This document shows positions 1 through 9,964 of a stretch of 64,000 bases of DNA, one piece after another. The position numbers and the translations under genes are program-made. Each line of letters starts with the position of its first letter. The first letter of the stretch is position 1. The notes below the pieces were generated by a model. It was given only the letters and a program-made list of their open reading frames with translations. It ran no database searches and was not told where the DNA came from. Origin of the DNA: Xylophilus sp. GW821-FHT01B05 (lineage in GTDB: Bacteria > Pseudomonadota > Gammaproteobacteria > Burkholderiales > Burkholderiaceae_C); NCBI GenBank assembly GCA_038961845.1, contig CP152408.1, positions 5,084,001 through 5,148,000 of the forward strand, written 5' to 3'.

Positions 1-545
1 CGCGGGCGCTGCTCGGTCAGCACAAACTCCCCACCCGAAAAATCCCGCCCCGGCTCAGACAACAAAATGGCCACCTGCAGCGGAAACACATATTCGCCAT
101 ACAGGTCCTGGTGCAGGCAGTTGTAGTCGCCCTCGCCGTACTCCAGCATCAGCGGCGTGGGGCGCAACTGGCCTGCTGCATGGCAGCGCTCGATGAACTC
201 CACATGCACCGCGGGATAGCGCGGCGCCAGGTCCATGACGCTGTTCCAGCGATTGGCAACCGCCACCAAGGGCGGGTAAAGCGCCGCGCGCAAATCCGCG
301 ACCAACGGCGGCAGCGGGTAGTTGAAATACTGGTACTCACCACGACCAAAGCCGTGCCGCTCCATCACGACGCGGCTGCGGTAGAGCGCGCGTTGCGGAT
401 AGAGCCCCGCCAACGCAACGCACTCGGCCGGTGTGAGCAACTGCGGCAGGCAGGCGCAGCCAAACTCATCCAGCTCCATCTCTACCCGCCCCCAGTCGAC
501 GGCGTGCACGCGCTGCGTGATGTCATGGTGGGCGGGCATGTGCAT
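1..545 (-). CDS. 2OG-Fe(II) oxygenase, 3' end outside window (partial)
   Basis: The minus strand has an open frame of about 181 codons that runs off the left edge. The start is ATG at 545, preceded by AGAGGA eight bases upstream; a second in-frame ATG lies at 539. The visible part ends in a segment containing HQDLYGEYVFPLQVAILLSE, where the H-x-D pair fits the iron-binding motif of 2-oxoglutarate-dependent dioxygenases, followed by a GGEFVL strand typical of the fold. It resembles the COG3826-type oxygenases (Oxygenase-NA family), which are annotated as acting on damaged DNA; that role is not demonstrated here. The distal His and Arg of the active site would lie beyond the window. It is divergent from the dehydrogenase gene at 695. 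Confidence 0.75.
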   Translation of the reverse strand, partial: MHMPAHHDITQRVHAVDWGRVEMELDEFGCACLPQLLTPAECVALAGLYPQRALYRSRVVMERHGFGRGEYQYFNYPLPPLVADLRAALYPPLVAVANRWNSVMDLAPRYPAVHVEFIERCHAAGQLRPTPLMLEYGEGDYNCLHQDLYGEYVFPLQVAILLSEPGRDFSGGEFVLTEQRP

Positions 546-694
546 CGAAAAAATCCTCTGAATACGGCGATGGCGCAGTCTCCAAGCTTCGGCGACAGAG
601 CGCACTCCGGGACTTGCGCTTGAATTCAGCGCAGAGAATCAGGAACGCTTCGGCCACCAGAATGGCCAGAGCACGACACACACCAAGGAGATTT

Positions 695-1759
695 ATGGAA
701 AAAGTGCTTGAAGCCCAGGTACTACAAGGGCATATAGCTACTATTTTGGTAGCGAATGGCAGCACACGGCAAGAAGCCAATGCCGTCGCTGCCAACCTGG
801 TGCTGGCCAACCTCAGCGGCCACGATTCGCACGGCGTGGGCATGCTGCCGCGCTACGTCGAGGCCACGCGCGAAGGCGGCCTGCAGCCCAACGCAGCGGT
901 CGCCGTAAAACTTGATACCGGCGCCATGCTGGCGCTAGACGGCCAGCGCGGCTTTGGCCAGATCGTGGGTGCCGAGGCCATGGCGCTGGGCATCGCGCGC
1001 GCCAAGACGCACGGCAGTTGCATCCTGTCGCTGGCCAATGCCCACCACCTGGGCCGCATCGGCCATTTCGCCGAGATGGCCACGGCCGAAGGCCTGGTGT
1101 CGCTGCACTTCGTCAACGTGCTGTCGCGCCCGGTGGTGGCGCCCTGGGGCGGCGGCGACGGGCGCTTTGGCACCAACCCCTGCTGTATCGGCGTGCCGCT
1201 GCCGGGCGAGGCGCCCTTCATCCTCGACTTCGCCACCAGCCGCGTGGCCCAGGGCAAGATGCGCGTGGCCCACAACAAGGGCGAGCGCGTGCCGCCGGGC
1301 TACCTGATCGACGCGCAAGGCGCCCCCACGGACGACCCGGCCGTGGTGGTCGTGCCGCAAGCAGACGGCCTGTTCGGCGCCCTGATGACCTTCGGCGAGC
1401 ACAAGGGCTACGGCCTGGCCGTGGCCTGCGAGTTGCTGGGCGGCGCCCTTACCGGCAGCGGCACCTGGCACCGCCCGACCGACGCCTCGCGCGCGGTGGT
1501 CAACGGCATGCTCACGGTGCTGATCGACCCGCAAAAACTGGGCACCGCCGACAGCTTCGCAACCGAGTCCCGCGCCTTCATAGACTGGCTGCGCCAAAGC
1601 CCCGGCACGCTGGGCGAGCCCGGCGTGCAGATCGCCGGCGAGCCAGAGCGCGCCTACCGGCGGCAGCGCAGCCGCGACGGCATTGCGGTGGATGCGCAGA
1701 CCTGGGAGCAGATCGTGCGCGCGGGCAGGGAGCTGGGGGTGGAGATCGGCGCAGCCTGA
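695..1759 (+). CDS. Malate/L-lactate dehydrogenase family (Ldh2-type) oxidoreductase
   Basis: A 354-aa NAD(P)-dependent oxidoreductase of the Ldh2/MdhII family (relatives: ureidoglycolate, sulfolactate and malate dehydrogenases). The start at 695 is chosen because AAGGAG lies just upstream and the protein then begins at the usual N-terminus (MEKVLEAQVLQ); the frame stays open 27 codons further upstream without family resemblance. The motif SGHDSHGV carries the conserved histidine of the family near residue 50, and FGTNPCCIGVPLPG with ILDFATS are recognisable blocks. The substrate 2-hydroxy acid cannot be told from sequence. The gene ends convergently with the glycosyltransferase at 1767, seven bases away, and a hairpin covers both stop codons. 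Confidence 0.88.
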   Translation: MEKVLEAQVLQGHIATILVANGSTRQEANAVAANLVLANLSGHDSHGVGMLPRYVEATREGGLQPNAAVAVKLDTGAMLALDGQRGFGQIVGAEAMALGIARAKTHGSCILSLANAHHLGRIGHFAEMATAEGLVSLHFVNVLSRPVVAPWGGGDGRFGTNPCCIGVPLPGEAPFILDFATSRVAQGKMRVAHNKGERVPPGYLIDAQGAPTDDPAVVVVPQADGLFGALMTFGEHKGYGLAVACELLGGALTGSGTWHRPTDASRAVVNGMLTVLIDPQKLGTADSFATESRAFIDWLRQSPGTLGEPGVQIAGEPERAYRRQRSRDGIAVDAQTWEQIVRAGRELGVEIGAA

Positions 1760-1772
1760 GCTTGGCTCAGGC
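1754..1772. terminator. Hairpin spanning two convergent stop codons
   Basis: The perfect inverted repeat GCCTGAGC-TTG-GCTCAGGC (8-bp stem, 3-nt loop) overlaps the TGA of the dehydrogenase gene (1757-1759) and the TGA of the minus-strand glycosyltransferase (1767-1769). It may act as a compact bidirectional terminator or 3'-end stabiliser. There is no U-tract on either side, so intrinsic termination is only a guess. Confidence 0.45.
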
Positions 1773-4700
1773 CTCGGCCAGGGCCTCGGTGGAAGCGCCT
1801 TCCCGCAGTGCCGCAATGCGCTGCGCCATGCGCGCGCGGGCCTCGCCATAGGTGCCCGCGAAGATCTCATTGCGCCGCTTGCGGTTCTCGACGTTGGCGG
1901 GCGTGCGGAAGATCGAGGTGACCTTGGGCACGTACGCAAAACGGTGGCCATCCGCGTAGACGTTCCAGAGCACCCAGTCTTCCAGCGCATCCATGTCCAC
2001 ATCGAAGCCGCCGCGCTCCTCAAACAGCCGGCGCTCGAACAGCACGGACTGTATGGCCATGTAGTTGCGCTCCTGCAGCAGCTCCAGATCGAACTCCTGC
2101 TTGAGCACTGGCGGCACGGTATAGGAGACCTCCCGGTACTCGCCAGCCACCCCGTCGGGAAAGTCGGTCTCGACCTCCCAGGCCGGTGAATAGGCGGCCA
2201 CGGCCTCGGTGTTCTGCTGCAAGGCATGGACCAGGGTTTCCACATGGTCGGCGAACAGCAGATCGTCGTCATCCAGGAACAGGCACCAGCGGCCGCGGGC
2301 AGCGGCCACGCCGATATTGCCGGTGGTCGAGCGCCCCTGCTTGGGGGCGGCGATGAAGCGGCAGTCCAGCCCGGTCACGCTGGCCACCTCGTCAGCCGCC
2401 GCACGCAGGCTGTCGCCACCATCCTGCACGACGATCAGCTCCACCTGCGGATAGGTCTGGTGCGCCACCGACAGCATGGCCTGGCGCAGCAGGCGCTCCC
2501 GCCCCTGGAATGTGCGGGTGATGACGCTGACCAGCGGCCGCTCGTCGGCCAGCGGATGGCCCTCCACGAAGGCGCCATCGCGGCGAATCTCGTAGTCCCA
2601 GACCTGGAACGGAAACACGGCATCGCTCGATCGCCGCGCCGCCAGCGCCAGAGGCGCCTTGACGGCCAGGCGCGCAAAGCTGCGCACCAGCGCCTTGCGC
2701 GCACCGGGAAACGGTTGCGGCAAGACCAGCAGGCCCAAGGCCATCAAGGGCACGATGCCGGCATCTGCCGCCCGCCCGTACTTGAGCCGCAGGTACAGAT
2801 TGGCAAAGGTGCTGCCCGTGTACTGGACTGGCTTGACCTGGCCGGCCGCCTCGTAGCTGTAGTGCATGACCACGGCCGACGGGCAGTAGCGCAGCACCCA
2901 GCCGGCACGCCGCAGCCGATACGACAGCTCCACATCCTCGCCGTACATGAAGATGTTGTCGTCGTAGCCCCCAATCGCCTCGAAGGCCTGGCGCCGCAGC
3001 AGCACGCAGGCATGGCTGTTCCAGTTGACGGCGCCCGTGACCGGGTCGTAGAACTTCGGATGCTCGTAGGGCTTCTGCCGCAATTCCCAGGCGGCGCCGG
3101 CCGTGTCCTGCAGCGCTGTGGCAACGACCAGCTTGAGCGCACCGGGCTCGAACTCCAGATCGATGTTGGACACCAGCGCGAAGCGGGACCGCCCCTCCGC
3201 CAGGCCGGCATTGTGGCCAGCGCCAAAACCATTGTTCGGCCGCCGCAACAGCGCGGCATCCACCCCTGCGGCACGCAGGGCATCGACGGCCGTTTGCAAT
3301 TGCGCGGGGGTGCTGTCGGTCGACTGGTTGTCAACGAACCACAGGTGCAGCCGCTCCTTTGGATAGTCGAGCGCGCACAGGCTCGCCACGAAGCCTTCCA
3401 GCCAGCGTCCGTTGTTGTGGGTCACCACGCTGATGTCGATGTCGGGCCATTCCTGGGGATGGGGCGGCCGCAGCACATCGGGCGCCAGGGACTGGCTGCT
3501 ATAGCTGTTGCGAAAGCGCACCAGCTGCGTAACGGCGTCCAGCCGCACGCTGGTATTGCCAACCAGGCCGGAGGCGGCAATCAGCCGGGTTCGCATCCGG
3601 GTCAGGAAACTGCGCATCGGCAGGGGCAAGCGGCGCAAGGAACGCGACGCCAGCGACCAGCTCAGGCGGCGCGCCTCGGTGAACTCGCCGCGCGCCAGCA
3701 GGCCTGCAAAACGCAGTGGCCGCGTGATCTTCCACGAGCGGCTATTGACCAGTGCGCGGATGTCGGCAATGGCCCTGTCATGGCGGCGCGAGAGATCCTC
3801 CCACTGGTGCGACATGCCCTCCAGTTGGCGCTCGAGCAGCTGCGCACGCTCCTGCAGTGCGACGATATGGCCCGTCGCCTCGGCCAGCTCCGCAACCTTC
3901 TCGCCCTTCTCGTGGCCCAGGGTCCAGATCTGCGCATTGGCCTTGTCCATCGCGGCGTCCAGCGCCTCTTTCAGCTGCTGCAGGTCTTTGAGCTGTACCT
4001 GCGCCTGGGCAATGGCAGCCTGGTCCCGTTGCTCCGCCTCACGCAGGCGCACCATTTCCATCTGCATGCCCAGCAGGGTGTTGGCCTGGCCGGCCGAATG
4101 CTGCCGGTACTCGATCAGGGGAGCCGCCACGCGCACGGCCTTCCAACCGGCCCCCAGCATGCGCACAAACAGGTGGTGGTCCTCCGGGCCGGTAGAGCCC
4201 TGGTAGCCGCCCACCTGGTCAAACGCCTGCCTGCGGTACATGGAAGAGCCATGCATGAAGTTGCGCGTGGACAGCTCGGCCAGGGCCTCGGGAGTCGGCT
4301 CGGGAAAGCGCCAGAGGAAGACCGGCCAGCGCTCCAACTTGCTCTGGCCGATGCGCTCAGCGCCCACCCTGGACGCCAGTTCAGCCGCGCGGTGGCCGAA
4401 GATCGACATGTCGGTATAGGCGATGGCGGCGTCATCGTTCCGGTCCAGCGCGGCACGGCACTGCGCGACATAGTCGCTGCGCATGCGGTTGTCCGCCCCA
4501 AGGAAGCCGATGTAGTCGCCACTGCACAGGCGCACCGCCTTGTTGAAGTTCTCGACGATGCCAAGGTTGCGCTCATTGACCACCACCGTGGCCACGCCGG
4601 CGTAGCGCTGCGCGATCTCGGCCGATCCATCGGTCGATGCGTCGTCGATCAGGATGATCTCGTCCGGGGCGATGGTCTGGGCCAGCACCGACTCCATGGC

Positions 4701-5366
4701 TTCAGGCAGAAAGGCGCCGTAGTTGTAGTTGGCCACCACGATGCTCACCCGCTTCCTGGCAAAGCGGGTGGACTCCACCGCCGTGACCCGGTTGAGCTGG
4801 TAGCGATCGCTGTCGTCACCCGCCACGCAGGACAGGGCGCCCTTGTAGCGCGCGCGCACCATATCCACCACGGACGGCGCGTGGTCGCCGTGCGGATAGG
4901 CGAACCAGTCGAAATGGGGCGACGGGAATTGCTGCTTCAACGCCTCGGGCACCGTCAGTTCCTCGGCAAGCGCGCTGTCGCCGAGACCTGCCAGCCGCTG
5001 GTGGCTGGCGGTATGCCATTGCAGCCGCCCGCCATGTTCCGCCATGGCCTGCAATTGCGGGACCGTGCAGAACTTCGCCAATGGCTCCACTGCGTCGAAT
5101 GCGTTGTCTCCGCCCAGGTAATTTCCGGTCACGAACAGCTCGAAGGGATAGCCCCACTTCTTCAGCAAGGGAAATGCAAACTGGTAGACGTTTTCATATA
5201 CCCCATCAAAGCTAATCACCGCGTGGCGTGGATTTCCGCTGTCGTAGTCGGCCAGGTGCACAAGCTCGAACGCGGCCAGGTCCGCCAACTGCCGCTCAAA
5301 TGCATCCGCCGTGACCCACCACTGGGTCGGGGACGTAGCAGCCACCTTGTGATAGAGAATAATCAT
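1767..5366 (-). CDS. Polysaccharide deacetylase-like / triple GT2 glycosyltransferase fusion
   Basis: A 1199-aa cytoplasmic multidomain enzyme. Residues 1-200 look like a NodB-type deacetylase: ISFDGVYENV matches motif 1 but has a single Asp where TFDDG is usual, and WHTASHQRL matches the H-x3-H motif. Residues about 207-430 are a GT2 domain (VSIVVANYNYGAFL, LIDDASTDGS). A coiled coil occupies about 434-540 and ends in the common NSRSWKITRPLR segment. A second GT2 domain starts near 642 (DISVVTHNNGRWLEGF) and a third near 944 (VSVITRTFQGRERL, FLDDDDLLF). It probably adds several sugars to the glycan exported by the adjacent Wzm/Wzt pair. It overlaps the upstream methyltransferase by 4 bp, so the two are translationally coupled. 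Sugar specificity is unknown. Confidence 0.85.
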   Translation of the reverse strand: MIILYHKVAATSPTQWWVTADAFERQLADLAAFELVHLADYDSGNPRHAVISFDGVYENVYQFAFPLLKKWGYPFELFVTGNYLGGDNAFDAVEPLAKFCTVPQLQAMAEHGGRLQWHTASHQRLAGLGDSALAEELTVPEALKQQFPSPHFDWFAYPHGDHAPSVVDMVRARYKGALSCVAGDDSDRYQLNRVTAVESTRFARKRVSIVVANYNYGAFLPEAMESVLAQTIAPDEIILIDDASTDGSAEIAQRYAGVATVVVNERNLGIVENFNKAVRLCSGDYIGFLGADNRMRSDYVAQCRAALDRNDDAAIAYTDMSIFGHRAAELASRVGAERIGQSKLERWPVFLWRFPEPTPEALAELSTRNFMHGSSMYRRQAFDQVGGYQGSTGPEDHHLFVRMLGAGWKAVRVAAPLIEYRQHSAGQANTLLGMQMEMVRLREAEQRDQAAIAQAQVQLKDLQQLKEALDAAMDKANAQIWTLGHEKGEKVAELAEATGHIVALQERAQLLERQLEGMSHQWEDLSRRHDRAIADIRALVNSRSWKITRPLRFAGLLARGEFTEARRLSWSLASRSLRRLPLPMRSFLTRMRTRLIAASGLVGNTSVRLDAVTQLVRFRNSYSSQSLAPDVLRPPHPQEWPDIDISVVTHNNGRWLEGFVASLCALDYPKERLHLWFVDNQSTDSTPAQLQTAVDALRAAGVDAALLRRPNNGFGAGHNAGLAEGRSRFALVSNIDLEFEPGALKLVVATALQDTAGAAWELRQKPYEHPKFYDPVTGAVNWNSHACVLLRRQAFEAIGGYDDNIFMYGEDVELSYRLRRAGWVLRYCPSAVVMHYSYEAAGQVKPVQYTGSTFANLYLRLKYGRAADAGIVPLMALGLLVLPQPFPGARKALVRSFARLAVKAPLALAARRSSDAVFPFQVWDYEIRRDGAFVEGHPLADERPLVSVITRTFQGRERLLRQAMLSVAHQTYPQVELIVVQDGGDSLRAAADEVASVTGLDCRFIAAPKQGRSTTGNIGVAAARGRWCLFLDDDDLLFADHVETLVHALQQNTEAVAAYSPAWEVETDFPDGVAGEYREVSYTVPPVLKQEFDLELLQERNYMAIQSVLFERRLFEERGGFDVDMDALEDWVLWNVYADGHRFAYVPKVTSIFRTPANVENRKRRNEIFAGTYGEARARMAQRIAALREGASTEALAEA

Positions 5367-5914
5367 TTTACATACACCTCCAGTCGGTGCATGTAATCCC
5401 TATAAGGATAAAAATTAACATCAAGCAGCGTGTAGGGGAAGCGGGCAGGACGCCATTCATTGATATGACAGGACACCACCACTCCGTTTTCTGACAGAAA
5501 TCCATCCACCATGGTCTGCAGCACCGAAAATGCCCCGCCTATGTACTGTGGGTACAAAACCCCTGTAATCACTACCAGATCAAATTTCCCGGCAACGATG
5601 GAATCCAGGTCAAACATCGATCCCGCATGAAAAGAGAACCGACGGGCTTCGGCCTCTGCGAGGTTTGCCTGCCGCTTGCGAGCCCACTCGATCGCCGCCG
5701 CTGAAATATCCAGCCCGACCACCTGCTGCCCCGGAAGATCAAAGCTCACAAAGCCATTGCCGCAGCCAATATCCAATACGCGGCCCCACTCGCGATCCGG
5801 CAGCAGCCCAAGAAGCTCCGACTTTCTGCGTTGGTCATGGGGGTTGTTTTCATATCCCCATGGATCGGCCTCGGCGTAGTGCCGCTCAATATCTTCCGCA
5901 GGCTGAATGCTCAT
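5363..5914 (-). CDS. Class I SAM-dependent methyltransferase
   Basis: A 183-aa protein with a Rossmann-type SAM-binding start, VLDIGCGNGFVSFDL (motif I), then VVGLDISAAAIEWA and FDLVVITGVLYP. The N-terminal HYAEADPWGYENNPHDQRR resembles small methyltransferases found in polysaccharide and nodulation clusters (NodS-like). It lies between the Wzt-like ATPase (11 bp upstream) and the large glycosyltransferase (4-bp overlap), which suggests it modifies the exported glycan, for example by capping or decorating it. The acceptor is unknown. Confidence 0.85.
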   Translation of the reverse strand: MSIQPAEDIERHYAEADPWGYENNPHDQRRKSELLGLLPDREWGRVLDIGCGNGFVSFDLPGQQVVGLDISAAAIEWARKRQANLAEAEARRFSFHAGSMFDLDSIVAGKFDLVVITGVLYPQYIGGAFSVLQTMVDGFLSENGVVVSCHINEWRPARFPYTLLDVNFYPYRDYMHRLEVYVK

Positions 5915-5925
5915 GAATATATAAA

Positions 5926-7248
5926 CTATCGATAGAGGTCTACGGAAAATCTCGGCGACACCAGCGCCCAGCGCTGCACGCCCGGTTCCTGCCCACTCAC
6001 AAAGGAGCCGGCCAGATCAATATGGTCTATGTACTCCGTATTGACCGCTGGCTGATAGTCAACCAGAAATGTCTGGAGCCCGAAGCGCCCCGGACGCAGC
6101 CTGTTTTCCAGAGAAATCCGCAGCTTGCAGATATCCCCGATCTTGCAGCCTCGAAGGTCCACCCCTTCATTGTGCGTATTGGTGCCGACCAGCAATTGTC
6201 CTGCCGCGTCGACCACATAGAAAGCCACCGTCGGATTCGGCACTGGCTCGTTCACGCGGAACGTGATCTCCACGACCAACTGCTCGGCAAAGCCGACATA
6301 GGGCTCCGCGCCGTGCACGCCATTGACGGACAGCGCAAGAATTTCCCCCTGTTGCCGTGAGCCGCTCCGGTGTCCTGCCACGCGCTCGGCGAATTCCTGG
6401 TGAATCTGCTCGTCCGAGGACGCGCTGCCAACGGGGGACACGCCGCCCTCAAGCAGTGGCTGCCCCACGATAGCTGCCTCTGTCTCGCGCACATCGGCCA
6501 GGTAGCGGCTGCATGCCTCGCCGGCATCGCCGTAGAACACGGCCTCGCCATTGCGCAGGTACAGTGCCCGGCTGCAGAGCCGCTGGACCTGTTCTATATC
6601 GTGGGTCACGAACAGGACGGTGCAGCCCCCCGCCGCCAACTCCTTGAGACGCCGCAGGCATTTGAACTGGAACGCGAAATCGCCTACCGCCAAGGCCTCG
6701 TCCACGATCAGGATCTCAGGGTCGACATGGATCGCCGCCGCAAAAGCCAGCCGCGCGAACATGCCACTGGAGTATGTCTTCACCGGCTGATCGATGAAAT
6801 CGCCAATGTCCGCGAACCCCACAATGCTGTCAAAGCGCTGATCGATCTGCTCCTTGCTCAGACCCAGCACCGTGCAATTCATGTAGACGTTTTCCCGACC
6901 GCTGTAATCCGGGTTGAAACCAGAGCCCAGTTCCAGCAAGGCAGCAATGCGCCCGAATGTCTCGACCTCGCCCGCTGACGGCGCCAGCGTGCCGCAAATC
7001 ATCTGCAGCAGCGTTGATTTTCCAGACCCGTTGCGCCCGATGATCCCGACGGTTTCTCCACGCCGAATCTCGAAGCCCAGGCCCCTCAAGGCCCAGAACG
7101 ATCGGTAATAGCGATGCTCGGCCTGCCCCATGAGCTTGCGCAACCGCGGAAGAATGAACTGCCGCAGCCGCATGGCCGGCGCGTCATAGATGTGATAGCA
7201 CTTGCCAAGGTCCTGGGCGCGAATCGCAACAGCGGGCTCACAGGACAT
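5926..7248 (-). CDS. wzt: Polysaccharide ABC transporter ATPase, Wzt-like, with C-terminal glycan-binding domain
   Basis: A 440-aa ATPase of the O-antigen/teichoic-acid exporter class. The nucleotide-binding domain shows Walker A GRNGSGKSTLL, the signature YSSGMFARLAF, Walker B ILIVDEALAVGD and the H-loop FVTHDIEQ. Residues beyond about 290 form a separate C-terminal domain of beta-strand character, as in Wzt proteins that recognise the capped end of their O-polysaccharide. The ATG at 7248 was chosen because it overlaps the permease stop by 11 bp and the protein then starts like the family; the frame is open further upstream. It works with the permease at 7238. Its C-terminal domain differs clearly from that of the second Wzt at 19734, so the two should recognise different glycans. 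Confidence 0.9.
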   Translation of the reverse strand: MSCEPAVAIRAQDLGKCYHIYDAPAMRLRQFILPRLRKLMGQAEHRYYRSFWALRGLGFEIRRGETVGIIGRNGSGKSTLLQMICGTLAPSAGEVETFGRIAALLELGSGFNPDYSGRENVYMNCTVLGLSKEQIDQRFDSIVGFADIGDFIDQPVKTYSSGMFARLAFAAAIHVDPEILIVDEALAVGDFAFQFKCLRRLKELAAGGCTVLFVTHDIEQVQRLCSRALYLRNGEAVFYGDAGEACSRYLADVRETEAAIVGQPLLEGGVSPVGSASSDEQIHQEFAERVAGHRSGSRQQGEILALSVNGVHGAEPYVGFAEQLVVEITFRVNEPVPNPTVAFYVVDAAGQLLVGTNTHNEGVDLRGCKIGDICKLRISLENRLRPGRFGLQTFLVDYQPAVNTEYIDHIDLAGSFVSGQEPGVQRWALVSPRFSVDLYR

Positions 7249-8032
7249 CGGCAAACCCCCTGCGCGTCTTCTGGAACCAGAAGAAGCCTGCCCAGGCGAC
7301 CAGCACGGCACCCACGGTATATGCCAGCAGCCCGGTCCAGTTCGGCATGTGCCCCCAGATCAGTACCTCGCGCGTCTGCTCGATGATGAACGTCAAGGGG
7401 TTGAGCATCATCCAGATGCGCATGCGCTCCGGCAGCGACGTGACCGGATAGAAAACGGGCGAGAGAAACAGCATGACCGTTGTAAACAGCGCCGTAGTCT
7501 GCCCAACGTCACGCACAAAAACTCCCAGCGATGCCAAAATCCATCCCAGGCCCAGGCACATAATGACCAATGGCATTATGACGAAAGGCGTCAACAATAC
7601 CGACCAATGGACAAAACCATTGAATATTGCAAACGCCATCAGCAGCACAAACAAGCTGACCAGACTATGAAAAAGAGCCCCACCCAATGTCACCACGGGA
7701 AGAATTTCAAGCGGAAAAACCACCTTCTTTACGTAGTTGACATTATTCACAATCAACAAAGGGGCACGATTCACCACTTCGGCAAACAGTCCATGAACGA
7801 TCATTCCCGTAAAAAGCAGTAGCGCAAACAGCGTCTTGCTTTCCACCGGATCGGCGCCACCCCATTTGGTCTTGAACACCACGGAAAACACAAATGTGTA
7901 GACCGCCAGCATAAGCACCGGGTTCAAGAATGACCAAAGCAGCCCCATGGCCGATCCCTTATATCGGCCAATGATTTCCCGCCAAGTCATTTGCTGAATA
8001 AGCTCATGATGACGCAGGAGTACATTGACCAT
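7238..8032 (-). CDS. wzm: ABC-2 type polysaccharide export permease, Wzm-like
   Basis: A 264-aa inner-membrane protein with about six hydrophobic segments. The N-terminal block WREIIGRYKGSAMGLLWSFL is characteristic of ABC-2 permeases for O-antigen, capsule and teichoic acid. It forms the channel for an undecaprenyl-linked glycan, powered by the adjacent ATPase. The start is uncertain: ATG at 8032 has a GGGA nine bases upstream, while ATG at 8041 is three codons earlier; the longer open frame to 8140 adds no family sequence. This is the first gene of a minus-strand operon: permease, ATPase, methyltransferase, glycosyltransferase. Confidence 0.9.
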   Translation of the reverse strand: MVNVLLRHHELIQQMTWREIIGRYKGSAMGLLWSFLNPVLMLAVYTFVFSVVFKTKWGGADPVESKTLFALLLFTGMIVHGLFAEVVNRAPLLIVNNVNYVKKVVFPLEILPVVTLGGALFHSLVSLFVLLMAFAIFNGFVHWSVLLTPFVIMPLVIMCLGLGWILASLGVFVRDVGQTTALFTTVMLFLSPVFYPVTSLPERMRIWMMLNPLTFIIEQTREVLIWGHMPNWTGLLAYTVGAVLVAWAGFFWFQKTRRGFADVL

Positions 8033-8209
8033 GGATCTCATTCCCGTAGGGAATGGAGAATGCGGATTCAAATTTTTCCTTGAAGAGGTCCCAATACAGC
8101 AATTCATTGTATTGAACGCATGCGAGCCTACTGACACCAACTTGTACTGAAAGGTTAATGTCGGCTCCGTGGCCGATCAGCACATCGAATGCTGTCACCA
8201 GCGAGCATG

Positions 8210-8228
8210 AGGAAAGGCGTCCTTTCCT
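8210..8228. terminator. Short perfect hairpin between slmA and wzm
   Basis: AGGAAAGG-CGT-CCTTTCCT is an 8-bp perfect stem with a 3-nt loop, lying downstream of the slmA stop on the minus strand. It could end the slmA transcript before the glycan operon. No T-run follows in either direction, so the assignment is weak. Confidence 0.3.
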
Positions 8229-8298
8229 GCATGACAGGGCATTTTCACCCAAGCGACCCTATGCATCGGGTCACGACCGCTGCGCCTGCAACGTGTGG

Positions 8299-8952
8299 CT
8301 ACGCCACCATGCGTGCCAGGCTGCGTTCCAGATGTTCCGAAGGCAAACGGCGAAAGCCCGAGCGCGCGAACCGCTGCAGGCGCCCAACCACGAATGCCGT
8401 CAACAACGATGCCAGCACCTGGGCATCCGCATCCGGCGTCGGCGACGCATCTGGCAGGGATGGGGCCACTTCCCGCAGGTTCTGGCGCAGGGCAGCTTCG
8501 ATCTTGTCGAAGAAGAGATTCATCCGCTGCTGCAGACGCTCATGCTCGAACACCAGCGCATCCCCCACCATGACACGCGTCATACCCGGATTTTTCTCTC
8601 CGAAATGCAGCACCATGTCCACGATCTGCCGGGCGCGTGCATCACCGGAGACATCGCGCGCAGCGATCTGCTGCACCAGCGTGAAGACGGATTGCTCGAT
8701 GAAATCGATCAAGCCTTCGAACATCTGGGCCTTGCTCGCGAAATGGCGGTACAGAGCGGCCTCGCTCACGTCCAATCGGGCCGCCAGTGCAGCCGTGGTG
8801 ATGCGCTCCGCCCCCGGTGTTTCCAGCATGGCCGCCAGAGCCTGCAGGATCTGGATACGGCGCTCGCCCGGCCGTGGCCGCTTGCGCGACGACGCCGCAA
8901 TCTCGGACGCCAAGGCGTCCTCCGTGGGGGATGTAAGGGCTGGCTCGGGCAT
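8299..8952 (-). CDS. slmA: Nucleoid occlusion factor SlmA (TetR family)
   Basis: A 217-aa TetR-fold DNA-binding protein. In Escherichia coli, SlmA binds specific chromosomal sites and blocks FtsZ ring assembly over the nucleoid. The N-terminal helix-turn-helix ITTAALAARLDVSEAALYRH and the following FASKAQMFEGLIDFIE match SlmA closely. The mid-region FGEKNPGMTRVMVGDALVFE also follows SlmA rather than a metabolite-sensing TetR. The ATG at 8952 is preferred; a GTG at 8991 would add 13 residues. It follows argB by about 58 bases on the same strand, so co-transcription is likely. It is a housekeeping gene inside a glycan region. Confidence 0.88.
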   Translation of the reverse strand: MPEPALTSPTEDALASEIAASSRKRPRPGERRIQILQALAAMLETPGAERITTAALAARLDVSEAALYRHFASKAQMFEGLIDFIEQSVFTLVQQIAARDVSGDARARQIVDMVLHFGEKNPGMTRVMVGDALVFEHERLQQRMNLFFDKIEAALRQNLREVAPSLPDASPTPDADAQVLASLLTAFVVGRLQRFARSGFRRLPSEHLERSLARMVA

Positions 8953-9010
8953 CTTGTAACGGTGCGTATCTTGGTCTGGATTCTCGCACACGCCCCAGCC
9001 GGGCCGGCGC

Positions 9011-9964
<954 letters not shown>

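Noticed and set aside
2226..5396. 1056-codon plus-strand open frame opposite the large glycosyltransferase
   Set aside because: It is antisense to a protein with several recognised domains; the translation is rich in His, Arg and Gln and shows no family motif, as expected of a GC-rich shadow frame.
8004..8252. 82-codon minus-strand frame overlapping the wzm start
   Set aside because: It overlaps the permease N-terminus in another frame and lacks recognisable features.
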